NCBI GenBank assembly: GCA_034638255.1
Contig: JAWPGT010000092.1
Location: forward strand, 18,378-82,377
Direction: 5' to 3'
Origin: Coprinus comatus
Taxonomy: Eukaryota; Basidiomycota; Agaricomycetes; Agaricales; Agaricaceae
Length of the DNA: 64,000 nt
Shown one piece after another: positions 26,958-37,896 of the stretch. Each line of letters opens with the position of its first letter. Position 1 is the first letter of the stretch. The position numbers and the translations under genes were made by a program. The notes below the pieces were generated by a model that was not told the origin of the DNA, did not search any database, and was given only the letters and a program-made list of their open reading frames with translations.

Positions 26958-27419
26958 GATTGCAAAGGAAAAAGAGAGTAATTAGCCACGTGCTTATCTT
27001 ATATCAAAACAGCTTTCATTTTTAACAACTCATCACCACCTCCGGCCGAGAAAACAACCTTACAACTGGAAAATAAACATCATCCCAAAGCAACAAAGCT
27101 GATTATGATCATCTTTATTTTTGAAAGTTCAAGCTCAAGTTGGACAAGGGGTATGTAATGGTGCCAAAGCGGCTGAGTGTTTCCCATAGAAACCAGTGAC
27201 CACACTTCCCTAAATCAGAACTCATCCTCGGGAACTCGAATCCTTATAAAAGACGTCACCTCTGTCTTGGGACGTTGATCCCTTCCCTTCGCGTCCAATC
27301 ACGGTGTTAAGCATCTCCTTCCTCTTAACCTTAGGCTTTTAGGCTCTTTCGCATTAGTCCTTTGTTTTTTGCCCCTCCCCCTCTGTTGAATGTCAGAAAA
27401 AGAAAAACCGCAAAACTGA
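26958..27419. other. Divergent promoter region between TBCB and membrane-protein gene
   Basis: About 460 nt between two start codons on opposite strands. It holds a TATA-like box at 27244-27252 for the plus-strand gene and a run resembling tRNA boxes that I did not accept (see rejected items). Confidence 0.5.
27244..27252 (+). promoter_or_regulatory. TATA-like box
   Basis: TTATAAAAG lies about 170 nt upstream of the ATG at 27420 of the Ser/Thr-rich membrane-protein gene. A transcription start 30-40 nt downstream would leave a 5' UTR of about 130 nt. Confidence 0.4.
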
Positions 27420-29420
27420 ATGTTACCAATTCCTCCAATCTTCCAAATTCTTCTTTACAGCTTTCTAGCCTCACTGTCACTCTCTCCCCTAACAACTGCA
27501 CAGTCACAATTGCGAAACATAACAATACCTATAGACTCTCCTCAAATAATTTATACTCCTTTTCGTTGTGAACCAAATGACGTCGCGTCTTCACCGGAAT
27601 GTATAGGTGCATGGTACGCACAATTTTAATTAAGACGCGTAACATCCTGAAATATTAAATACTAAAACGAACCTCTCAAATTAATTTTAAAAAAGGATAA
27701 TCCAAAGGACTGGTCTCGATGCAGTGACAACCATTCAAACGACAGGACCAGATCCATTATCAGGAAACATTATACCTCAGATGTATTTCCAATTTCGCGG
27801 TACGTTCTCTGAATCACCTTAATTCAGTTTAAACTCTTTTCTTTTCTATTTTTACCTCTCTCTTCCCATCTTCACTGCCTTGAATTGTGATTGACAACGC
27901 TGATCATGATATTCATGAATATCCCCCTTGTTCGCGGGTGGTAATCATTGTACCTGTCCATCCATACATCACATACGCACATATACGTATACATTCCGAT
28001 TTTTTCTTTTCTCACCCTCACCCATTTTATACCCCCGAGTCCGCCGAGATTTACCATTCAACAATCAACGTCTCACAACCATCATCAGACTTCTTGACCG
28101 AGACTTTTTGACTTTTTACCTTTCAATTCAATTCATCTATCACGCATCACAAAAACACAAAACGCTCATTTCTTTTTTTAATAAAAAAAAAAAACAGGAA
28201 CCTCATTATACCTCACAACAACTTCAACTTCAACCGCTCAAGTTAATATTACCATCACCACTACTATCAATACCACTTCTACCTCCACTTCCTCCACCAC
28301 TCCATCTCCTCCGCTTCCATCTTCACTATCAATATCAACCTCCCAAACTCAAACTCAAACTCAAACTCAAACTCCAAATACAATAACAACAACCTCAATA
28401 TCAGCTATATTCGATTCCAGACTTCAAATCGCTTCCATCTTAAATTTAAATCCAAATATCGTGACAAGTGTAGCTTTGACTTATCTTCCTGATCTTACTG
28501 GTGGTACGACAGAAAGACAAGAATTTGGATTAACAAGTTTACTAATTACTTCCGATCAACCGTTCGTATTTCCCTTTTTTCTTTTTTTTCTTCTTCTATC
28601 TCATCATATCAATTGAACCTAATTGCTTTTATTTTATTTTTATAATTTTTCTAGAGAAGCATCAGTAACAAATTTACCAACAATTCAACCACCACCACCA
28701 AACTCATTACCAACATTTTCACCACGTCCACCACCCTTTTCTTCTTCATTTCCATTTCCTATACCTACACCTTCCTCTTCTTCATCATCATCATCATCTA
28801 CATCTGCGAGAAATAGAAATATAGGGTTAGCAGTAGGTTTAACAATAGGTTTAGGTTTAGGATTAACAATCCTAACAAGTGTGATATTCATATTTTGGAG
28901 AAGGAGAAGACAACAACAAAGATCGTTGTCGTTAGTAGGAAGAAGAAGAGGAGGAGGAGGAGGAGGAGGAGGAATTGGAATTGGAAGAAGAGGAAGATGG
29001 GTTAGACCTGAAGATGTTAGAAGAGTGACAGCTAGACCTGGGACTGGAATTTGGAATTATTCTGGTAATGGGTCTTGGTCTGGGAATAATTTGAATTTTG
29101 GAAATGGGAATGGGAGTGGGAGTGGGAGTGGGTTGAGGAATGGAAGTTTGGATGTTGATGTTGGGGATGTTACACGAAAAAGTAAAAGTAAAGGTAAAGG
29201 TAAAGGAAGGAGTAAACGTTCCACCACTACTGCCGCCGCCGCTCCCGACGCAAGAACCTCGACAACAACAATAACGAGAAGTATAGGTGTTGGAACTAGT
29301 CCTGCTGGAAGTGTTAATGATATTGGTGATGGTGGAGCATTCAAGTTAGGGAGAGAAAGAATGCCAATGTTGAAACCTTCTGAACGAGTTGTAGTTGCTA
29401 GTGGAAGTGGACAAGTCTAA
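27420..29420 (+). CDS. Secreted-pathway Ser/Thr-rich single-pass membrane protein, 471 aa
   Basis: Exons: 27420-27613, 27708-27799, 28198-28561, 28655-29420; total 1416 nt in frame. A hydrophobic signal peptide (FQILLYSFLASLSLSPLTTA) leads into a small Cys-containing head (CEPND...SPECIGAW). Next comes a long Thr/Ser stretch with repeated Gln-Thr pairs and a globular-looking piece (SAIFDSRLQIASILNLNPN). A Pro/Ser stalk precedes one membrane span (GLAVGLTIGLGLGLTILTSV), an RRRRQQQ stop-transfer and a Gly/Ser-rich basic tail. This is the layout of a cell-wall sensor or adhesin-like surface protein. I do not recognise a family. The second intron (27800-28197) is 398 nt, unusually long here, so an internal exon may have been missed. 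Confidence 0.7.
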
Positions 29421-30549
29421 TCAACATGTTGGTTATGAAGATGGTCGAAGTTTTGTGTTGAACAATTTTCGTTTTGCATTTTGGCATTGTTTCTTTTCTC
29501 GAATCTTTGGCATTGTCTTCTTTTTTTTTTTGTCACAGTTACTGCTATGCATTCATTTTTTCTTCTTTTTGGACTTTGGTTCTTTGGGATTTACTGTCGA
29601 TAACCATTCCTATTCTTATTTCAATTCATGTCTTGATACCTTACGACCTGTATTATGACAATGTGATTAACGACTCTCTACATGTACTTGTAAATTTCGA
29701 GTTCGAACCCACTTCAAACATTCTTCTCACCAAGGTTTCATCTCAACAACTGTCCAACACCCATCATCAAACCAGGTTAAAAATTCTCAAAGCCTTCAGG
29801 AAGTTCCCGAGAAAAAAAATCTGTCTATCTATCTGTCCATAAAAAACCGACGATCACCGAAAGCTGTTGAAGAAAATCGATGCATTAACAAAATATAGCG
29901 GGCTGGAGCCTGGCAGTCATCCATGACACATGCCATGCCCATACCATGATTACAGTTTAGTAGATCAATGACCTTGATAAATGCATCTATTTCTGATATA
30001 ATAAACCTTGAGGTATCTGCCTAGAAAATGACATGCATCCAGGGTGTGTAGTGTGTGTGTGTGTTTCATATTCATTCATTGAGGCTCAAGTACTAAAGAT
30101 GTATATTCGCCACAAATAGCTACAAACTGCAACCGCAAACACGACCGATGACTAGGACTCACGTTTACCAAACCGTTGTCTCAATGTATAATAGTCCATG
30201 ATGGAAGATAAAATTAGATCCTCTGGGACCATACCTACCATACCTACCGTTACAATGACCATGAATGGAAAAGATCCTCAATGACAAATGATCAACGAGC
30301 GATTCATAAGAACTTGGCAAAAGGATGTGATTGCGTGTGTTCAAGAGGGAGGAGGTTAACTCTGGGTTAACTGGTCACTGGAGTCTTGGGTCATATGTTT
30401 AATGTTCCCCATTTAGGAGCTTCCTTTCCAAGGCCCACTTCGTATTTAAAGGAGTCATAAGTTACCAAGCTTCCTCACACTCACCTACCTCCCACTTGAA
30501 TTTTACGTTATACCACAAAAAAGACCAAACCCAAGCTCGCCTCCATTAA
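29421..30549. other. Intergenic 1.1 kb
   Basis: 3' UTR of the membrane-protein gene and promoter of the DJ-1 gene. It includes a short (GT) run at about 30050-30065 and a TATA-like TATTTAAAG at 30443-30451, about 100 nt ahead of the DJ-1 start. No other gene seen. Confidence 0.5.
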
Positions 30550-31476
30550 ATGTCTGACTCTGAATCCAAAAGTAAGCCCTTCACATCCAATTAATATCAA
30601 ATTATCTAATCTAATCCTAAATCTTTCGGATTCTAATAAGATCCACCACTCCACTTTGCCGTCCCATTATTCCCTTCATTCCAAGCACTAGACCTATTTG
30701 GTCCATTAGATGCATTAAACACCATTCCAATTGCCTATCCAGAATATGCAGGTCAACTTCGATTATCTATTATAGCATCAACACTTGATCCCATTTCTAC
30801 ACTTCCTCATTCTTCTTTTTACGAAGAAAATCAAGACCAAGGACAAGGACAAGGAATACAAAAAAACTGGACATTCGAACAAAAAATCCTTCCAACTCAC
30901 ACATTCTCAAATCCACCTACAAATATTGATGTTATACTTCTACCAGGAGGTATAGGTACACGACCACAATTTCAATCAACTTGGCAACCTATAGTTGATT
31001 ATCTTTCATCTATTCTATTTTATCCTTCCACCTCTACCTCAACTTCTCAAAATCCCAATCCGAATTTACGTGCCATATTCACTATATGCACTGGTTCACT
31101 TTTACTTGCTCATACCGGAATATTAACTCACAAATCCGCAACAACCAATAAACTATCATTCCAACGTATCAAATCTTTATTTCCAAATGTCAATTGGAAA
31201 CCTAAAGCACGTTGGGTTAAAGATTCAATCATCATTCCGTCTACCACTTCTCATGCACATATTGGAACTGCAACTGCAACTACTATGGATACGGGTGCGG
31301 AAACAGGTCATAAGATCGATATATGGACATGTTCAGGTGTAAGCGCAGGTTTAGATGGAATCTTTTCATTCCTTTCATCAGAATTCAATCCTACCCTATC
31401 CCACAAAATTTCTACAATTTTGGAATATGAACCGAAATCGGATCCTAATGATGATCCTTTTGCTGCCATTATATAA
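30550..31476 (+). CDS. DJ-1/PfpI (ThiJ) family protein, 285 aa
   Basis: Exons 30550-30571 and 30641-31476; 858 nt in frame. The N-terminus FAVPLFPSFQALDLFGPLDAL is the typical first strand/helix of the class-I glutamine-amidotransferase-like fold, with the Asp that opens fungal DJ-1/PfpI proteins. VILLPGGIGTRP follows. The nucleophile elbow is AIFTICTGSLLLAHTGIL with Cys near residue 157. A later block WTCSGVSAGLDGIFSFL matches the family's C-terminal part. An internal insert rich in Gln/Gly and Ser/Thr is species-specific. The family includes glyoxalase III-type, chaperone and protease-like members; which activity applies here cannot be told from sequence alone. Confidence 0.88.
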
Positions 31477-33877
31477 ATAATAATGGTAATGGTAAATGTT
31501 TTACTATGTATATGTAACACTTGTTCAAGCTCGCAAGCTCAAAGGCGAAAATGAGGAGAGGAGAGGAAGTGTGTTTTTGGATATATTAGGATAATTCGAT
31601 TTGGTAGAAATTTGAAAATTCAAGCATTATAAACAAGCTTTTTGCGGTGTTGTATTCGAGGGTGATCTTATATATATTTAATTCACACTTGATTCAAGTC
31701 AAAAGGTAGGTTGATTTTGGCGAGTTTCGGCGGTATTCGGTATTCGCGGTATAAATGTGATTATAATCATATTCTTGCTCGTCGAGTTCAGGTAGGGCAA
31801 CTAGTAATTAAATAATATATTGGCTTCCTGTAGACTGACACTTTGAGTGTATGGGAGAGGTGACCACGTCGTGCAACTGGTATTGTGGTAATACTAAGGG
31901 AAGAGCACAACGTGGTCGAGCCTGGCGATGCGACGGGAGAACGACAGCGGCTCACCACCATGACGAATTGGGAACCAACAGCCGGTGTTGAATGAGAGGA
32001 GGCTTGCCCAAAAAATGGTTGTCTATTCGTCTCCTTTAACCTGTCTGCTCTGGTTTTGTATTTTACTATGCATGCAGCAACTCCCAGTGATTGCAGTCAG
32101 TTGATTTTAGTGTATGAGTTTGTAAGGCAAACTAGCATGGTACCATGATAACATCCCATAAGTTTGACAATATTGGGACTCAGGACTCAGGAGGAATATA
32201 ATAATATTTGAGAAATGTCAAGAATTGAAGTTCTGAACTGTTCAAGACTTCAAGCGATGATAATGCATATGTATGTTGCAATACTATAACGTTGCATACG
32301 TTGGGTGCGATAACGTCGCATACGTTTGGTGCAATAATGTTGCATACATTTAATATTTTGACGATAGCGTCGTCTACGCATGGTGCAATAACGTTGCATA
32401 TATTTAAGATTTTGACAATAGCGTTGTCTACGCGTGGTGCAATAATGTTGCATATATTTAAGATTTTGACAATAGCGTTGTCTACGCGTGGTGCAATAAC
32501 GTTGCATACGTTTAAGATTTGACAATAGCGTTGTCTACGCGTACCCAAGTTAATGTGAATTGGCCTTGCAATGCAAGGTGAGTACATTGTACTCAAGTGG
32601 ATGAGATAATGAATAAGAAAGAAAATGATGAAGCAGCGAGATGTTGCATTCATATGGAGTGGTATGGAGGGATCAGACAGGTAAGTACGCGTGAACAGTG
32701 ACGCGCTGTTGCAATTAGGTCACGTGAATCTCCTTTCAAGACATCGCATCTGACGCTGTGCGTCAGATCCTCCACTCATATTTGTATTCGTATTTTTGAA
32801 GAAATTTTGAAAGTCTCAGACATCGCCCATACTACATACATTGTATACCAGAAAACAAATATGCAAAAATGGCGGTGTGAATACGATATGGCACTTTGAA
32901 ATCAAAATCGAATATTCGTCCATGCAGTTAAACATGTTGGTGGTATTGGGTGGTGCAACTAGCAGTGCATACATAATGTTAACCTAGTGTACTTTCTAGA
33001 AGTATTAACCCATACACACATACTAGCTACTCACCAATTATAAGAACTTCCACAGCACTCCACAATTGTCCATTAACCAAACATTGAAAATTCAAACCAT
33101 TCATCTATGTACAATGTGTGTGTATGTGTGTGTATCAACAAAAAACAAAAAACGAAAAAAAAAACGAAAAACAAGTGTTTGTGTAAATCATATCCATCTG
33201 CATCATTCAGAACTCCATGTATACAAAGAGAAAAGAAAAGAAAATCCAAACCGGAACACAGATATGCGACATGTATATAAAACCAAAACCAAAACCATAA
33301 AGCGTAAAAAAATGTATGGGGAGGTGATACTACAACAAAAAAAATCGTAGGTCAATTTTTCATGTATGTATGTATGCATATATATCTTTTCAAATTTCGT
33401 AAACCGTAAATCATAACTTGGGGAAACGTATTTCTATAGGGGGAGCTTTTGGGGTATATCACAGCCAGAGAGAGAGAGAGAAAGAGAAAAGAAAAGGTGG
33501 AAAGTGAAACAAATGACAATTGGAACAGTGTAACAGAGAGGCAGAAATAGAGAGAGCGGATAATCAGCCTGACGAATCTGCAGGGAGGCAAAATGCCGTT
33601 GGAGTTGGTAATTGCTGTGATTGCAATTTGCATTTGGGTTGAGAATATTTGTGATTTTGAATTTTGTCTTGGATAGAATTTGTGTTGGTCTGGACAGCAA
33701 TGGCAATGGGGGGTATTCGCGGACAAAGCAGCGACAGGGATAAAGCACAGGCAAGAAGAAAAGATGAAGAGAAAGAAAACAGAGATAGAACGTCTATCTC
33801 CTCTCTATGAACACGGCCAAAAAAAACGACTTAGATTCCACTTTTTCCCACTCTCTCTCTTTTCGAAAGAGTGATGA
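31477..33877. other. Intergenic 2.4 kb with hairpin and tandem repeat
   Basis: Contains a 13-bp inverted repeat (31862-31874 / 31905-31917), the 54-bp tandem repeat described separately, and a purine-rich GA stretch around 33465-33500. No convincing gene. Confidence 0.5.
32285..32555. repeat. 54-bp tandem repeat with 24-bp sub-repeats
   Basis: Four near-identical units of 54 nt begin at about 32339, each GTTGCATA..TTTAAGATTTTGACAATAGCGTTGTCTACGCGTGGTGCAATAA-like with a few substitutions; the last is cut short and lacks one T. Ahead of it are shorter 24-nt copies of the TTGCATACG..GGTGCAATAA part. As 54 is 18 codons, the minus strand stays open through the array in a 157-codon frame (32653-32180) repeating an Asn-Ile-Cys-Asn-Val-Ile-Ala-Pro theme. 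That may be only a by-product of the unit length. Confidence 0.8.
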
Positions 33878-36220
33878 TTATCGACCATTTCCATCTTGTC
33901 CAAGTCCGGTAGCGCCAGCGCCACTAGCAGATAAAACAGAGGTATTCGAACCTCCGCCAACATTAGAACTCGTTGATTCTTGCCCATTTCCATTCGAATT
34001 TTGTTGTGTAGGAGCGTTGCTGACGCTAGCCAGTCCACTGACATTTCCCATGTTTCTCCCGAATGCCATGCCACCTCCAGTCCCGGGTCTAGACAATGGT
34101 ACTAGACCACTTCCACTCCTCGGGCGACCTCCTAACCAACCGGGTCCCACATTCAACGTTCCACCGGGGGATGACGTCCCGGCGTTGGAGCCATAGCTGT
34201 AAGGACCCAATGGTGCACTGTCACTTCGTGCTCGGCTAGACCTTTTAACAACATTCACACTTCCAAGCCCAACACCACTAGGAATACCAGGAAGACCTAA
34301 CATAGAGGGTGGAGCGGTCGTACCAGGCGACGAAACAGCTGAAACATCCCCTGACATATGGTGACTGCCATGATGAGCATACTGTTGATGAGCATGGATA
34401 TGCAGTGGTTGAAGGTGATGGTGATAGCCATTCATATTGACATTGCTCATGCTTGTCAAGCCGCCTTCATCTGTCGACAAACGTTGCCTCTTGACGCCTC
34501 CGGTGCACCTAGCACTTGACGTTGGTGTGCCACTTTGTCCATTTTCGTCCTCGTAAACCCCCTCCATTCCAGACGGGGAGGAAGGGGAGACTTCTCCCGT
34601 CTCGGCAGCACGGGACGCCGAGCCAGTGGCTTGGCCGCCTGACGTAAAGCCTACGTGCTGAAAGCTCTGCTGCCGCGAAAGCGACGGGTGAGTATGATGT
34701 TGGTGGGGAAAATCACTGCTGGTGGGGCTTGATCCTGGACTCTGATGGATAGCATGAAGAGATTGGTTGAAATTGATGGACAGTGGTGGTGGGTATCTTC
34801 CAGTTGACGGGGGCGATGTGACGTATATGTTTGGCGAGTCATTCGCAGAATTTGCATTGGTATCAGAGAACAGATCGGCTGGGAATGGAGGAACTGCATC
34901 ATGTCAGATAGGATGCATGATACACTGAACACTAGGTCAACTTACCACTGCCAGGAAAGCCTTTTTGGCAAACATCCCAAAGCCTGTTGACGACATTTAC
35001 GAGCTTCTCCACCTTTTTGCGTTCCATATTGAGTGTCTCCCACATTCTTCTATTTTCATCTCGCATTGCCCCCAGCTGTGCGGCCACCTGACCAGTACCG
35101 TAAGTAAAGTAAATGTGTGGTGTACAACATGCATCTAGTTACCTCTCCGGGCAGCTCAACCCGATGCTTAACACCTGGGTCTGGCTCGAGGGCCTTTCGT
35201 TTTATTTCATCAAGCAGATCCGGCCGGCCGCGCAGAAACTTGTGGTGAGAGAACTCCCAGGTCTGGGCATCAGTCGAAGTGCGTTGTGCACGGGGAGTCT
35301 GGTGGAGTGAATATATGCGTTCGGAAGGTATTCGGATACATACCCTATTAATTTTATGGAACCCATACATGTTCAATTGACGGACAAAACTTGAGAACTG
35401 CGGGCAGATAGTGAATTACGGAATGGTGTGCGGGGGGGAAAGCCACTCACGTTGTTGTGCTTGAAGTGGGAACCAAGGATGCTCCTGCTGAACTCTCCGA
35501 CATTAGAGACGACAAAGGAAGTACCGAGCTCTGTCCATGAAATAAAATGTGCGGATTTTGGGTCGTTGATCATCCTGGATGAAGATTGTCAGGGGTATGC
35601 GGGGATGGCAGGAGATGTCATTCTGCACAAGCGAAGGAAGGGTCAGATACATACTGATAGAGCTTTGTTACAAAATTGTTGGTGGCCATTGGCTTGCCGA
35701 GGATGTTCATACTACCTGACATGCCTAGAGGGAGGCCGCCAGAGGCGCGTATTGAGTCCTGGATGCCCATGCCGTCTTCAGCGCTGCTGGTGCTTCCACT
35801 GCCATCTATTGGGCTGCGCATTTCATGGTCATCGGTAGGAGTGGCAAGGTCGATTGGCTGGTGTTGCTGGTCGTCGTATATGGGTTCCTCTACCTCGACG
35901 AGGGGAACACCTGCGGAAGAAGAGGAGCGCTTGCGGGGGTGTGGAAGAGAAAGAAGAGGGGCCTGCTGCTGCTGCTGCTGTTGAGGCTGTTGAGAAGAGG
36001 GACCTGTTGAGGTTGAGGGACGAGAAGAGGGCGTATTTGCGGGTTCGAATGCAAACTGGGCATGGAGGTGTGTATATGGACTAAGGGGGGTGGAGGGGGA
36101 GAGGGCCTGTGGGGTTGTGACCTGGAGCTGGTTGAGGTTGAGGTTGAGTTGCGGATAGGCGTCCCAGTGCTGTTGGTGGTGGAAAGAGTCCATTGAGGAG
36201 GACATGGTTGGGGCTGACAT
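33878..36220 (-). CDS. Heat-shock-factor-type transcription factor, 685 aa
   Basis: Exons (minus): 36220-35655, 35574-35451, 35397-35344, 35298-35143, 35087-34946, 34893-33878; total 2058 nt in frame. A disordered N-terminus contains poly-Gln (near 35970). An HSF DNA-binding domain spans about residues 180-285 ([56 protein letters not shown]). An oligomerisation coiled coil follows ([34 protein letters not shown]). The C-terminus is long and Ser/Gly/His-rich, with basic KRQRL and KRSSRARS patches that could be nuclear signals. It most likely binds nGAAn elements. Basidiomycetes have several HSF-type proteins (Hsf1, Skn7-like, Sfl1-like); there is no receiver domain here, so it is not Skn7. 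Confidence 0.93.
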
Positions 36221-36885
36221 TTCTTATCCCATCTCAGATCCTCCCCACGTAAACACCGTCCACACCGCCAAACACCACCTTACCCTACCCGTCTCTAACC
36301 TTCTTGAGGCACAATCACCGGAAAACCCGTCAGCTATTTGGGTCTCCTCCTACATCTCTATCCGATCAGAATTATTGTTATTTTAATGTACCCAGATTCC
36401 CTCTCAGTCCAGAGTCAAGTCACCATGGCGTGAGATGATACTTCTTCTCGGCGCTGTAACCGCCGACTCAAAAATACCAACAGAGTGGATACATCCCGCA
36501 GCATGTCGGTTGAGCCACAAATTTTATTGGGCTGTGGACCCTATGCGCAACAGTCAACCGGATACTCGACATGTACACACCAGCCCATTGCACTTCTCTG
36601 CCACCTGTCACGTGTCTCCCAACATCATCCCACAACAGCCAGCGCTTCTCTCTAGCACCTACCAATGGAAAACCTCCGAATACACTATTCAAAGGGCCCG
36701 CGCGCTGAAAAGGACTCGCGGGAAGACAGCAAGCCTGGCAAGGTTCGTTTTACGGCTCAAGTCCAACAAGCTTTGGCTACTACCCAACTTCCGTTATGTA
36801 GGTTCATGCGACGCATAGGAGCACAAGATATAAGGACAAGTAAGCATTAATAATATACCACTCTTCCCCTCTCCCCTTCTAATAC
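36221..36885. other. Divergent region between HSF gene and IEC3-like gene
   Basis: About 660 nt between opposite start codons. A 61-codon frame at 36665-36850 (ATG to TAA) is basic and could be an upstream exon of the plus-strand gene, but its possible donor does not join in frame. No TATA box recognised. Confidence 0.4.
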
Positions 36886-37896
36886 ATGGATGAAAGGTAT
36901 CAACAAATGAGAGCTCGATTTGACAAAGTCACCTCTGTATGTCCCCTCCCCTCCAGTTTACTGACACCAACACATCCCCTTTAGACAAACGATCAGTACC
37001 TCCATGATCTCGAAAGAGCACAGAACAAAATCCGTAAACTCGAAGAAGAAAACGAGTGCGTTCTTTGTTTCCCCTTCTCCGTTTTATTGACAACTGACAC
37101 GTCCTTCCTAGACTTCTACTCGACGCCATGCTTGCGAATCCCCCGCCACTCCTCAACAATCCCAACGCCTCTTACTCCTCCAACCCCAATACAATCTATC
37201 CCCCTACTCCTCTTCCGTCGAAACGTTACCCATCTCCACCTCCAGCCTATCATCCCTCTTCCGCGTCTTCTCAAAATCACTCGCATTCTCATTCACATCC
37301 TTCACATTCACACCCTTCCTCACTTTCACACCCCTATCCGTCACCCCACTCTCATTCACTTCCGCCTCAATCATATCCACATCCCCAATCGTATCCTCCT
37401 CCGCACTCTCAATCCTATCAGTCTCAAGGACAATATCATCTTCCACCCCCACAACCTCCTTCGGGTTCTTTACATAATACTTATCCTTCTCGAGAACGTG
37501 AACGTGATCGTGAAAGAGACCGTGAAAGGGACAGAGATCGTGAACGAGAACGTGACCGTGAATGGGATAGAGAGCGCGAACGCGACCGTGAACGTGAAAG
37601 GGAAAGAGAAAGAGATTTACTAGACATGCCACCTCCTTCACATTCAGGAGGAAATCCACCACCACCAGTATCTTTATCAACTTCAACTTCAACCGTTCAT
37701 GCCATACATAATACTTATTCTCATCCTTCTAGAGTTCCTCCTCCCCCAGGTCCGATTTCTTCATCCACTGGTCCTGTTGTAAGCCTTTCAGATTTGTGTT
37801 TGAATGCTGAAGTGCCGATGTTTTTTTGTGTAGGTTGACACGAATTTGAAAGCTAATATTGAATATGCGTTACATGATGGACATCCTAGAATGTGA
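36886..37896 (+). CDS. IEC3-like chromatin-complex subunit with Arg-Asp/Glu repeat, 283 aa
   Basis: Exons 36886-36936, 36985-37055, 37112-37778, 37834-37896; 852 nt in frame. Residues 1-45 are a coiled coil (YQQMRARFDKVTSTNDQYL, then KIRKLEEENELLLDAML) that resembles the N-terminus of the fungal Ino80 subunit Iec3 and of human TFPT/INO80F. The middle is Pro/Ser/His/Tyr-rich, with SHSHSHP repeats. A run of about 40 residues alternates Arg with Asp/Glu (37490-37615). The short conserved-looking C-terminus is NLKANIEYALHDGHPRM. Membership in the INO80 complex is an inference from the coiled coil only. The start ATG is the first in the coiled-coil frame. Confidence 0.6.

Noticed and set aside
27150..27255. 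Possible tRNA gene (A-box-like TGGTGCCAAAGCGGCTGAG and B-box-like GGGAACTCGAATCC)
   Set aside because: The T-arm does not pair, no acceptor stem can be formed at a sensible distance, and the region overlaps a TATA-like box.
33935..33955. Inverted B-box-like TATTCGAACCTCC
   Set aside because: Lies inside the last coding exon of the HSF gene; no tRNA fold around it.
36665..36850. 61-codon ORF as first exon of the IEC3-like gene
   Set aside because: Its potential donor (GTAAGC) does not join the coiled-coil frame; kept only as a possible 5' leader ORF.
37204..37692. 162-codon minus-strand ORF opposite the IEC3-like gene
   Set aside because: Mirror of the Arg-Asp/Glu and His/Ser codon runs; the plus-strand frame has the splice structure.
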